From contig BFEA01000644.1 of the NCBI GenBank assembly GCA_003427395.1, positions 782,145 to 813,124 on the forward strand: a DNA stretch of 30,980 nucleotides. Direction: 5' to 3'. This DNA comes from Chara braunii. Lineage: Eukaryota > Streptophyta > Charophyceae > Charales > Characeae. Of the stretch, positions 20,803-29,978 are shown piece by piece (the first letter of the stretch is position 1; every line of letters begins with the position of its first letter). The notes below the pieces were generated by a model that was not told the DNA's origin, ran no database searches, and saw only the letters and a list, made by a program, of their open reading frames with translations. The position numbers were made by a program, and so were the translations under genes.

Positions 20803-21651
20803 TTATTTCCGTTTAGGCAGGCTAGCACCAAGTTCGACCTCTGACTCCTTTTCCGCTACCATAACACCTAGGACTTCGTCCTCCTGCCTGCTCTTCTTCT
20901 GGGGCAGGCCCATCTTGATCCACTCCTTGTTGAATGCTTCCTCAATCATGATTTCTACCCTTTCTCTCATACCCTTCATCCGTGCGAAAGCCCCTTTTCG
21001 CGTGCTATCCTCGAACGACGGCGACCAAGTTGCCAATTTTCCCTTTGGGGGGTCTCCTCCCGTTCCAAGGAGTCGGAGGAGCTCTCCGCGGCCGGTCACA
21101 GGGTCCTCTATGTCTACCATGTATGAACCATCGTGCAAGTGCATGCCTATCATATCCACGTTTGCGCACCACGGTCTCCCGAGGATTATGTCGTGGTCCA
21201 TCTCCTCCATTACGGTCATCCGCTGAAACGACCAGATCGATTCCCTGACCCCTGCCTTTACAGCACACTTCGTGACGTACCCAGCGAACGGGATTTCCCC
21301 GCCAGCTCCCTGGATGCTCCCTGTTTCTTCTTTGTTTACCGTACATCCTGTGATCGTTGCGAAATCTCTTCTTATGAGAGTGGTTTCTGCTCCCCCGTCT
21401 ACTAATGCGTCGGTATGATGACTCCCGATCTGGATTTTCAGTTTCCCTACGGGCAGCGCATGAAAGCTAAGCTTCGTCCCGGGTAGTGATCTCATGACTT
21501 CGCCGCCCTCTCGGTCGGGCAAGCTCAAACGAATGTCTGCAAAGGCTTTTTCGAGATCCTCCAAGTCCCCGTGACTCCTCTGAAGGTTAGCCACTTCTTG
21601 CGGAGCTTCCTCCTCCCTCTCCCCTTCTGGTAATTCGGGGTTGTCGCCTAT
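20803..21651 (-). pseudogene. Retropepsin-like aspartic protease
   Basis: This would process the polyprotein. In the frame from 21594 the active-site region is ALVDGGAETTLI (D66), followed by the conserved IILGRPW (137-142). Families usually have D-S/T-G; here it reads D-G-G, which could be a lineage variant or a mutation. The frame is continuous with the upstream zinc-knuckle frame apart from a single TAA at 21652, and with the downstream linker apart from a TAA at 20803. About 60 residues precede the catalytic strand, and a K/E-rich tail of about 100 residues follows the fold. Confidence 0.8.
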
Positions 21652-22323
21652 TTATACTCGCCTCCGAGTCAACAGTTGTCTGAGCCCTTTGAGCAACCTA
21701 GGGCTAGCCTGCAGCATGGTCTGAAAAGAGACCGACACCATGGTTCCTAGTAACTTGCTAATGGTGTCGTCGAGCTCAGGCAAGGTTAAGATCGGGATTT
21801 GATACCGAAACTTCTTCTTAGCGGCGGTAACCTTGTCCNCAGGCTCCTCTTCCCTAGNCTTCCCATAGACCTTTTCNGTTTCCTCGGCCTCNGGCTCTGC
21901 CTGGGGTTCCGAACTTCCAGCAACCTCCTCCATTACGGCGTCACGGATAATCCTTCTCCCAGCCGTCCCTAGTCGAGTAGTCGCGTTTACCCTATCCCGT
22001 CCGTCGCTTTCCAGAATGAAGTTGACCTGCGGCCCGCGCCCCCGGAGTTGATCCCAGATGATCTCGCCCACCAATTCGGCCTCTACGGCTGTTATTTCTA
22101 ACCCGTTGAGCATGATAATGGCTCGCCGCATCCCTCCTGGCGAGTTCCAGTTCACCCGTTCCCCTTGTGGTCCAAATATCTCCCCCTTTAATGACCTGGT
22201 ACACCTTCTTTTCAGAATATCATGGTTGAGCTTTGGGCACGCGCGCACATAATGTCCTATCGTGGTACAGTACTTGCATTGCTCGTTAGCAGGATCTCTT
22301 CGTCCGAATCCCCGGTTTGCCAC
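21652..22323 (-). pseudogene. Gag nucleocapsid zinc knuckle and linker
   Basis: The frame starts inside the 3' end of gag (38-bp overlap, +1 relative frame). It carries a canonical CX2CX4HX4C knuckle, CKYCTTIGHYVRAC (C16, C19, H24, C29), which binds genomic RNA in Gag. About 190 residues of linker without recognisable domains follow; this stretch contains four ambiguous bases (21839, 21858, 21877, 21892). The zinc knuckle normally lies at the end of Gag, so the frame change is either a mutation or a programmed +1 shift of the Ty3 kind. It ends at TAA 21652, in frame with protease. Confidence 0.8.
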
Positions 22324-23872
22324 CTGGCGGACCCACAGCTTCCTGGGGAGGGAGGGCAGGTCGCGATACTTGCGCCTGCATAACTAGTAGCGCGCCTTCC
22401 ATCCTTTCAATCTTATTGTCGACCCCGTGCACCCGTTCATGTAGACTTTCAATCCCCTTCTTTAACTTGCCGTTCGTCCTACCGGTCAGATCTATGATCT
22501 CTCCTTCCTTGAGCAAGGCCAACGTCTCTGTTACTACCGTTTTCTCAACCAGATCCATTGCCGTGCTAAAATCAACATCCCGCGTGTTTACGAACTTGCT
22601 CGTTTGTTGGTAAGCTGACAGGATCTTGTCTTTGTCGAACTTGGAGAACTGCCTGAGGAAATATTTTCTCATTATCCGGTCCGTGACCCCGGGGATCCTT
22701 AGTGCTACTAGAGTAAATTCCCGTAAGAAATCATTGTACGTTGCGAAGTTCTTCCTCTGAACTGCCGCTAGGTCGGCCTCCGTTTTCATTTTCTCTGCCA
22801 CTAGATACTTCCTCATCATCACATCCCGGGTCTCCTTCCAAGACCGGCTTGCGGCTACAATGGCCATTATGTCCCGTCCTAGGCTTAACGACACATGCTG
22901 CCCTAGATGGTCCATCATTTCCTCCTCGGTCCACTTTAGTAACGCAGCTAGGTTCTCGTAGTCGATCAGGAACTCGGAGCTGCTGGAACTATGAAAACCA
23001 GGGAGGGACAGAAGACCAACAAGGAAAGTCCGGATAACAGTATGGCAGGCGAGGCCAGCAGCTCCATCGAAAGTGAGCTTTTTCTTGGCGTCTGTCAGAT
23101 AGCCTTGATTTTTGTTTAGTGCTCGCGCGAGGGGCGACACTATCTTCTTAAGGCCGCCCTCGGAGCTGCTGGCCTCGCCTGCCATACTGTTATCCGGACT
23201 TTCCTTGCCGGCCTTCTGTCCCTCCCTGGTTTTCATAGTTCCTTCCGGGTCAAACCATCCCAACACTCTTTCCCTAAGGCTCCAAAGTCCTTCGCATCCT
23301 CGTGCTACTGCTGGTGTGATCGGCAGGCGGCTAGCCCTACTATCCATGGCTGGCGGAGTCGTAGCCTTTTCTGCTTCCATCCCCGAAGAGTTCTCTCTCT
23401 CTTTTCTTCTCTTGCTCGGCGTTCCCTCACGGTCACTACCTTTATCCCCTTGTCTAGTCCCACCTTGGCTGGCTTTCCGTTCGTCCCGGGGTTCCTCCTG
23501 CAGAGGACCTTCTTCGTTCCCAGTCATCATTTCCGCAATCAATCTTGCCTTGTATTCCGCGGTCATATTTTCTATCTCGGCTAGTCTGCGCCTCGTATCC
23601 GTGACCCTTACTTTCTTAGGCACGGCTCCTTCCGAGTTTCGGGGGCTTGTCCTATCCTTATTTCTGCCTTCCTTGGTCCCCTGGGTCCCTTGCCTGCTTC
23701 CCCCGGCTTTCCCCGAGCTTTCTCCTATGGAGATTTCCTTCCGGTTCCCTTTGGTACCATCCGGATTTATCGATTCTCTGTCCTTCTGCCCCCCTTCGCT
23801 TTGTGCGGCACTGCCTCCTAAGCCTGGTTCTCCTTCACTCTTACGGTTATCTGTCTCCTTCTCCATTGCCAT
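22286..23872 (-). CDS. Ty3-type Gag (matrix/capsid part)
   Basis: The structural polyprotein of the particle. I choose the ATG at 23872 (MAMEKE); the frame is open a little further upstream but without ATG. The first ~200 residues are low-complexity, K/E/R/G/S-rich. The capsid-like retrotransposon gag region follows: FLIDYENLAALLKWTEEEM, then WKETRDVMMRKYL, then FLREFTLVALRIPGV and MRKYFLRQFSKFD. A coiled-coil-like segment (LHERVHGVDNKIERMEGALL) lies near the end. It ends at TAA 22286 before the zinc knuckle, which is in the next frame. An 81-bp inverted copy of its own sequence (22985-23065) is inserted just before FLIDYEN and keeps the frame open, replacing native residues with an unrelated hydrophobic peptide. 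Confidence 0.85.
   Translation of the reverse strand: MAMEKETDNRKSEGEPGLGGSAAQSEGGQKDRESINPDGTKGNRKEISIGESSGKAGGSRQGTQGTKEGRNKDRTSPRNSEGAVPKKVRVTDTRRRLAEIENMTAEYKARLIAEMMTGNEEGPLQEEPRDERKASQGGTRQGDKGSDREGTPSKRRKERENSSGMEAEKATTPPAMDSRASRLPITPAVARGCEGLWSLRERVLGWFDPEGTMKTREGQKAGKESPDNSMAGEASSSEGGLKKIVSPLARALNKNQGYLTDAKKKLTFDGAAGLACHTVIRTFLVGLLSLPGFHSSSSSEFLIDYENLAALLKWTEEEMMDHLGQHVSLSLGRDIMAIVAASRSWKETRDVMMRKYLVAEKMKTEADLAAVQRKNFATYNDFLREFTLVALRIPGVTDRIMRKYFLRQFSKFDKDKILSAYQQTSKFVNTRDVDFSTAMDLVEKTVVTETLALLKEGEIIDLTGRTNGKLKKGIESLHERVHGVDNKIERMEGALLVMQAQVSRPALPPQEAVGPPGGKPGIRTKRSC
22985..23242. repeat. 81-bp inverted duplication inside gag
   Basis: 22985-23065 is the reverse complement of 23162-23242, with 78 of 81 positions identical and a 96-bp spacer between. 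The right arm is in the native gag sense (MKTREGQKAGKESPDN); the left arm is the inverted copy. The 14-mer CTCGGAGCTGCTGG precedes the left arm (22973-22986) and also overlaps the inner end of the right arm (23159-23172). Confidence 0.95.
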
Positions 23873-23914
23873 TTTGCCTAGTTCTACATAAGCCAAAGAA
23901 TTTCCAGGACACAC

Positions 23915-24318
23915 GCAATGCGAGGTATTTAGGTTCCCTAGGCTCCCAGCTCTGTTGGCTTAACTTCATAGCCTCCTTTCCTATCCCCGTTTCCTGATTG
24001 CCCTTCCTTAAGGAGGAGCCACGACTGACCCTGCCGCCCAGCCGAGCTATGAACGTGACTGGGCTTCCTTTATCACAAGCTCGTTTGTAGTGCCCTTGTC
24101 CCGTCGGCCGACGCGAGGGAGTCCGGGTTAGGCATCCTGCTAGGGGAAGTCTTCCCGAGCAGCGTTTCCCGTTTTTGACCTTCATGGTTATGGTCAATCA
24201 TTAGGAGTCTGCCCCCCCTTCTTTGTTTTTCTAGTGGGTTTTAGCCATCCAGGTCCGAGGCCCCTTTCTTATTTCCATCGGCGAACTTCCGTACGCAGCG
24301 AACTATACTCGATCTGCC
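23915..24318. other. Spacer between gag and accessory ORF A
   Basis: About 400 bases with only shadow frames. No clear promoter or primer-binding site is visible. It separates the four-ORF array from gag. Confidence 0.4.
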
Positions 24319-25155
24319 CTATTGACCCGCCTGCGGATGATAATCCCGCTCTCGCCCTCGCGGCTCTTCTGGTTCGGTAGGCTCCTCGAATAGTTGAGCC
24401 ACCCCTGTTAGATAATTCTCCCCTATCTCGATTTCCCTTTGGATTACGCGTTCGCACCCTGTCCAGTCTAGCCGGGGCGCACAAAACATCAGGATGTGGA
24501 TGACTTCTCGTAATTCGTGGGCCCTGTTTCCCCAGAACGGCCCGTGCTCCACAGCGACATCGTAGAACATCCCAATGGTAGGGGAGGGAAAGTGGCCTGC
24601 CCAGACTATCGCTGAGTCTGCCAACTCCCGCGCCCTTGCGAGGCTTCCGAAGACGAGGTCTATCATAAAACGGGGCACTCGGCATCTCAGCGGTGTGGTC
24701 GGTGCCATGAACTCCCTCCAACCTCCCATTTCCACCCGGGTTTGCAAGCCCACGTTCCTTCTTCCCCTAACCGATTGTCCTATCCGGGTCAACGTCCGGG
24801 CGGCCCTTCGAAAGATCGGCGCCAGCTCGTGACCCTGTGCTATCTCTACCCCCAACGAGTGCCAGCCGATCTCAGACAGATACATGGTCCCGGTAACTTC
24901 CAGATTGGAAAACAGATCGTCTCCGGGTCCTCGGTTGAGTCTCATCCCTGTCCACCGACATTCTACCAACATGAAGGCGGCGTCCCTTCCCAAATTCACG
25001 GCCCGCCATTCTGTATCGAACCCCCGATAGGTAGAACTCGACGGGAGGGATACTTCCCATCGTCCATCGTTGTTCCAGGGCGGTCCGGGGTACCGGGGCT
25101 GGCGTTCCATTCGCACATGGGGCTGGCGTTCCACTCGCTCACGTCTGACTGCCAT
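24319..25155 (-). CDS. Unknown accessory protein A, four-member family
   Basis: I do not recognise the family. The frame spans 295 codons from 25206; the ATG at 25155 gives 278 residues. In the 295-residue numbering, features shared with the three neighbours are a beta-rich N-terminal half (WEVSLP, FMLVECRW), LSEIGW (110-115), VPRF (177-180), HGPFWGN..HE (221-231) followed by a hydrophobic helix, and NYLTGVAQLFEE (264-275). It ends at TAG. There are no membrane segments and no catalytic motif that I know. It lies nearest to gag (about 450 bp upstream), on the same strand. It may be an accessory product of the same retroelement, or an older gene family next to it. Confidence 0.6.
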   Translation of the reverse strand: MAVRRERVERQPHVRMERQPRYPGPPWNNDGRWEVSLPSSSTYRGFDTEWRAVNLGRDAAFMLVECRWTGMRLNRGPGDDLFSNLEVTGTMYLSEIGWHSLGVEIAQGHELAPIFRRAARTLTRIGQSVRGRRNVGLQTRVEMGGWREFMAPTTPLRCRVPRFMIDLVFGSLARARELADSAIVWAGHFPSPTIGMFYDVAVEHGPFWGNRAHELREVIHILMFCAPRLDWTGCERVIQREIEIGENYLTGVAQLFEEPTEPEEPRGRERDYHPQAGQ

Positions 25156-25274
25156 TGTTACCTTGGTGATTCCCTGTATGGTCCACATAGAAAGGGTTAC
25201 AGCCAATCTTCAGAATCCGCCCACCTACTGCCTCCCTCGCCCTTCGTGTTTTCATTTCTCTTTTCTAGTCCCAA

Positions 25275-26066
25275 CTATCCCTCTATACCCCCGGGAGCAG
25301 TAGCCTCCTCTTGCTGTTCGTATAGTCGGTAGAGATCATCTATATAGGTCGCGCCCCGACCTACCTCTCGCCGGATGACTCTCCACATGGTCTCCTCACT
25401 TATTTGTGGGACTCCTGGATTAGTATTTACCGCTGCTCGTAGAATGCAAAGTACCTCGCACCCTTGTTCGTCCCCGAAAGGCCCCATCTCTAGAAAGGCC
25501 CGATAGTATTCTTGATACATTAACGCTTCGTCAAAATTTAGCCTAGTTACGCCAGTCACCGCCTGCTCCACTCGTTCTATGCCTCCCATTTGTCTTAGCA
25601 GGAAGGATGGTAGACTCATCCGTATGACCTCATTTGGCAGCTCGAAAACCCCCGCCCTTGCGACTCTTACCTCCGCCGTTACGTCATCTCGTTTCGGGTC
25701 TGCAAACTCAAACCCCTCCCGCCAGGTTATTTGCCATGCCCCTTCGAACATTCGTACGAGGTCACCCCCGGAAGCCAAAGCAATCCCAAAGGTCCGCCAT
25801 CCCTCTTCCGATAGGTGTAAGGATCCCGTCGCATGTATACGCCCTGGGAGGTTCAAGTCTACGCCCCCGAACTCCCCTCTCGCACGCCATTCTAGCTCCA
25901 CTACTAGGTACACCGTATCTTCCACCAACTCTACCCCCACCCAGTCCATTACCGGATTGCCTACCGTATTTTTTGCCAGCAGGCTTATTTCAACCCTGCC
26001 CTCTGATATTCTTGGTGGCAGGATCCCACGAGGTCTATCCTCCCAGAACGTCATTCGCCGGGCCAT
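25275..26066 (-). CDS. Unknown accessory protein B, same family
   Basis: Paralogue of A, C and D. The frame has 279 codons; the ATG at 26066 (MARRMTF) gives about 263. In full-frame numbering the shared landmarks are VYLVVELEW (68-76), LSEEGW (101-106), LPSF (168-171), FLEMGPFGDEQGCEV (207-221) and GATYIDDLYRLYEQ (254-267). The YIDD string resembles the RT active site only by chance; its context matches the C-terminal helix of the family. It ends at TAG, about 120 bp upstream of ORF A, and has no stop or shift. Confidence 0.6.
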   Translation of the reverse strand: MARRMTFWEDRPRGILPPRISEGRVEISLLAKNTVGNPVMDWVGVELVEDTVYLVVELEWRARGEFGGVDLNLPGRIHATGSLHLSEEGWRTFGIALASGGDLVRMFEGAWQITWREGFEFADPKRDDVTAEVRVARAGVFELPNEVIRMSLPSFLLRQMGGIERVEQAVTGVTRLNFDEALMYQEYYRAFLEMGPFGDEQGCEVLCILRAAVNTNPGVPQISEETMWRVIRREVGRGATYIDDLYRLYEQQEEATAPGGIEG

Positions 26067-26374
26067 CTCGCAATGTCTCCTTCCCTGCTTTCTTAGTCCG
26101 ATTGCTGCACCCACCGAGATTTCATGCCTTTCGTGTTTTAGTCTTTCAACCCTCCCTACTTATCGTACACTGGTTCTTGTTGTTATTCCCAACTCATACA
26201 CGTTCAATTCTACTCCCTTCCCTTTTTCCGGTTGCTGCCACTTCCCCCTTATTTTGATCCTTATGCACCATCTTACGGCCTAATGTACACACCCCCTTTC
26301 TTATGTTACACCTCAATTCACAGGCACCCTCCACACTCAGACCCTTTTCGCGGTGTCCGATCCCTCGTCCTCAT

Positions 26375-27156
26375 TTAGTCGAACCACAACACCTCAAATA
26401 GTTTAAAGACATCGTCTACGTAGGAGGGTGCGGCCGCCGCTTTCCGGCTAACTATGGCGTCCCAAGACTCCTTCTCTACCTCTAGGCGGTCATACCTGCC
26501 TATTCTTAGGACGATGATGACTTCCTCGGCTTTATCTCCGTAGAAGGGCGCATATTTCAATGAGAGCCTATAGAATTCCTCAGTCAGCCAGGCACGTTCT
26601 ATATGCACCTTTCTCATGGAGTCGACTACTTTCAGAATGTGTTCAAACCCTCCAAACCACTCGGCTATGAACTCTGGTACCCAAGCCGTTATCCGTAGAC
26701 TTGGAGGCTTAAGTTCCTTCCAACCTCCCATCACAACTCTGCTACTGACTTCGTCCCACCCCTCGTTGGCGAACCACTTGCCTTCTTTTCGGGTTCGGGC
26801 CTCTGCATCCCCTAGAAGCCACATCGGGTCCTGTCTCATCGCTAACATCGTGCAAAATACCATCCATCTTCGGAAAGGACAATCGTTCCGACTGACTCTA
26901 CCTTGCCTTCTACTATATCATCCGAACCTTCCTCTTCCCTTATCGGGTTTCAAATCCGCTCTATCCATACATATGACAAGTCCCGGGCAACCTTAAAACC
27001 AATCCAGTCGCATGTAGTCCCTCTCCATCCGTTTCCTGTTGGTATAGGCATTTCTATTCCTCCTCTGAGTCGCCGTGGTTCCCAACCTTTGAAGGTGTAT
27101 TCCATCATCCTCTCTTCTCTAGTCATCTTTCCCTTTCCTGCACAATACCAGGCCAC
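26375..27156 (-). pseudogene. Broken accessory paralogue C
   Basis: Third member of the array, disrupted. The N-terminal part (27156-26950) shows DWIGFKVARDLSYVWIERI, which matches the VYLVVELEW and AFLWIETIW segments of B and D. An in-frame TGA follows, then readable sequence up to IVLSEDGWYFAR, the LSxxGW landmark. A frameshift near 26840 then moves to the frame of 26375-26863, with VPEF, YAPFYGDKAEEV and PSYVDDVFKLFE. Order and spacing match the intact members, so it is a decayed copy rather than two genes. Confidence 0.7.
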
Positions 27157-27198
27157 CCGTCCTTCCTAAGTTAAGTTACCCCACCCCTCTCAGAAGTC

Positions 27199-28002
27199 CT
27201 AGTCCTCTATCTCTTCATCTTCGTCTTCATCACTGAAGTCGTCCTCCTCGTCGTATACCAACTCCCTTACCCCATCTAGAAACGTCTCCCCTATTGCCAC
27301 ATTCCTGTAGACTATCCCCCAATGCACTGCGCTAGGGACAAAGATATTGTCTATGCTAAGGCAGTTTAGTATCTCGGCCGGCTCCTCCGCCCAGTTTCCC
27401 TCGAACGGCCCCATCTCTACTGATAACCGAAAACAATTTTGCCTAGCGCATTGGTATAACCCGAGGTTCGTCATTGACTGACCTATCCGTACTAGCCTGT
27501 TCCGAGTTCCGAAAACCGCATCCACTAGGAAGGGGGGCAGCACACATCGCATGGTTCTTACGGGTCGCCTCATGCTTCCTCTATCCCCAAGTTTCACCCG
27601 TACGTCTACCTTTTCTATTTTCATTTCCCTCCGTTGACATGCAGCCCACACAACCTCTGCTTCTGCCTTCCTAAACAACTCGTCCGGCGTATTCCCGAGT
27701 GCCAACTCTATGATCATAGCTTTCTCACCATCTTGCGACAAGTAGACCCACCCCCGGGCTTCCACTGTCCCTCGGAATTCCAAATCCATTAAACTTGGCG
27801 ACAACCTCGTCAAGCTGACATTAGTCCATATTGTTTCTATCCAAAGGAAAGCATCCTCTCCTTCCAGCATTACCGTTTGATACGTTGGTTCAAGGTCCGC
27901 CCACGTCCCATTTTCCGGGAGGACGACCGATACCCGATCCTTTACATCTACTGGCATTTCCGGGCCGCTAGTATAAATCGGGGAAGCCAACCATCGCACC
28001 AT
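27199..28002 (-). CDS. Unknown accessory protein D, same family
   Basis: Fourth paralogue, 267 residues, starting at ATG 28002 and ending at TAG. Landmarks are AFLWIETIW (51-59), VYLSQDG (86-92), LPPFLVDAVFG (155-165), SVEMGPFEGNWAEE (194-207), then FLDGVRELVYD (241-251). A very acidic tail follows (about 252-267), which the other members lack. It is the first ORF on the minus strand in the array and lies just downstream of a region I suspect to be LTR-like. Function unknown; the family call rests on alignment by eye among the four. Confidence 0.6.
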   Translation of the reverse strand: MVRWLASPIYTSGPEMPVDVKDRVSVVLPENGTWADLEPTYQTVMLEGEDAFLWIETIWTNVSLTRLSPSLMDLEFRGTVEARGWVYLSQDGEKAMIIELALGNTPDELFRKAEAEVVWAACQRREMKIEKVDVRVKLGDRGSMRRPVRTMRCVLPPFLVDAVFGTRNRLVRIGQSMTNLGLYQCARQNCFRLSVEMGPFEGNWAEEPAEILNCLSIDNIFVPSAVHWGIVYRNVAIGETFLDGVRELVYDEEDDFSDEDEDEEIED

Positions 28003-28044
28003 CTTGTTTTCAGCACCCGACCCCTGTTTTCATAAAAAGGCACC

Positions 28045-29094
28045 AACCGATCATTTTGGTCACGTCAACCCTTGTCCTAGATGAGAATTATTTCAGACCC
28101 CTCATCAAGGTCTCCCTATTTTACCTCCCCTTTCCTAATTACCCCTTTCCTATAATTCCCTCGGCCGGCCATCCATTCGCCTACATTCTTTCTCTTGGTT
28201 CCATTCCAATTGACCCCTATCCTCCTTCCTTCCGATCGTCTCTCACTCGTGTGGACTTAGAAGGGAGGGGGAATAGACTTAGAAGATTGTCCGTCCAACA
28301 ATCCAAGCTCAATCAATCTTTACGGGGGGGGGGGAAACACAAATAAAAAAATCAGGCAACCTCACATACGGGCCGGTCATCTCCTCACCGGCCATCCCCA
28401 ATATGGTCTCTCTGCTGGTACTATCGGTAGAGTTTTATCCCATACCTCAAGCGAAGCTCAACCGTCGCGAGCGCGGTACCCAGGTCTCGGCAAGGCATTC
28501 GCCCTTTCCTCCTTACCCAGAATACCCCATCCCGTCTTGCCGCTTTGCACATCCATACCGACATCGAGGGTTACCTCGAGTGCCTAAATACAGGGACAAA
28601 GTCAGCCGTCCGGGCATTCACTTCCATCGGTCCGACAAGAATCAGCCTTTCCCAAAACCATGCTACGAGAAGCTACTAATCTCCTCCGAGGCTCCGTCTT
28701 TGTCCGCATGCAGTGGTACTCCCTCCGCCAGCCAACAGGCTAAGCCTCGCCTGAGGAGATTTCACAACCCGTCCGGTGGATCATCGAGCCGAAGCCCGTC
28801 ACCACTCGAACGAGAATGCTACTAATCAACCGACGTGACAAACTCCCGTCCGACAGCTCGGTGGCCTGACCTCCACATACGAACACACGGCAGCCTACAA
28901 AAAAGAACGACGTTTCTCAACCCACACTGGCCGGTGCAGACCAATCCTTTCCTTTCGAAAGGCAGGACGCTCGAATCCCATCATGCAAACAGAAGTCCCA
29001 AGTGGGACACACATAGTACAAGTGTCATTCCCTTGGTGCACCCAGCGCTTTCTACCCATAACTCACAGATTTTCTCTCAGGACAATGAGTGTCA
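28045..29094 (-). mobile_element. Possible LTR or LTR fragment
   Basis: On the minus strand, the right edge reads polypurine GTAGGGGGAG then TGACACTCATTGTCC (29094 downward), like a 3' LTR start. There is no gene inside. A 10-G run lies near 28325-28334. The left edge is unknown, and I could not match this stretch to the LTR-like copies on the left. Confidence 0.3.
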
Positions 29095-29105
29095 CTCCCC
29101 CTACT

Positions 29106-29905
29106 TTCATACATAGTGGTTGATTCCTTCTCGTGAGAATCTTCAAGGGTGAGCCAGTTTTCCTTGGAGTCTAGCAAGTCCCTTCGTTTCCCTTCTATTC
29201 ACTTGTCTTTTCTTTCATAGGGTAGGATTGTTCTTTCTTGATGACCCGTTGTGTTCATATTGGTTCCTTCAATCATTAAAAAGGTGCAAAGTGCATGACC
29301 CCGCTGCGCTCAAAGAAGAAGGGGAAAGCGCCCATTCGGTCGGATCACTCCGCCATGGGATTTTCATTGGAACCTGGCCTAAGCCAAGCACCAACCGCCT
29401 GCCAGGTAACCGGAGCCCTTCTTTTATACGAAGAGGAAGGGTCGACCTGCGACTTGCCCAAGGCTTCCCCGGACTGGCGAACACCCGCACCGGACGAAGG
29501 AGGGCTAGAGTCATTCCTCAAAGGAACGGCTGATCAAGTGCATAGCATGCATGTTATACCTCCAGGCCTGGCCATGCCATGCGCCCAGCCACCCTCAAAT
29601 CTGATTTCTCACAAGGGAAAGAGCAAACACAAACCATTTTTCTTATCTTGGGTTGTGTACACGTCAATGCGTCGGGCGCCCCCGTCGGAATCGCAAGGGT
29701 CAATTTAACCCCACGCCCGTCACCTCCACCATTTTTGTAGGGCCCAACCCCGGTAGACTTTCGAGCCTTAGTCGACCCCACTGCGGGTCCCAGCTGGCTC
29801 AGCCCACCCACGCTCATGCTCGGGGCGCGGGCGTTCGTCCCGAGGTCACCCCCACCTAGTGTTTTGAGATGGATGGGGGTGGGCCATCACGCGAGAGAGC
29901 TTTGA
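29106..29905. other. No supported gene
   Basis: Only overlapping shadow frames, none with a known motif. It would be the body of the element ending at 29094 if that junction is real. Confidence 0.4.
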
Positions 29906-29909
29906 CATT

Positions 29910-29978
29910 GGGGATGTAGCTCAGCCCTCACGCCGGGTGGTAGTTTCGCTGGTCGTTCCGCAATGCTGATTTTTTTTT
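29910..29978 (+). other. tRNA-Ala-like head with T-run, possible SINE
   Basis: GGGGATGTAGCTCAG (29910-29924) equals the usual 5' part of eukaryotic tRNA-Ala, and TGGTAG follows after a 13-base insertion. A weak B-box-like GGTCGTTCCGC (29951-29961) and a run of nine T (29970-29978), which could stop RNA polymerase III, come next. It cannot fold as a full tRNA, so I read it as a tRNA-derived relic or chance. Confidence 0.3.

Noticed and set aside
23112-23891. 259-codon plus-strand ORF
   Set aside because: Antisense shadow of gag, produced by its low-complexity K/E/R coding sequence.
28010-28060. TGGTGCC on the minus strand as a primer-binding site for the gag-pol element
   Set aside because: Only seven bases fit a tRNA 3' end and no LTR ending in CA precedes it.
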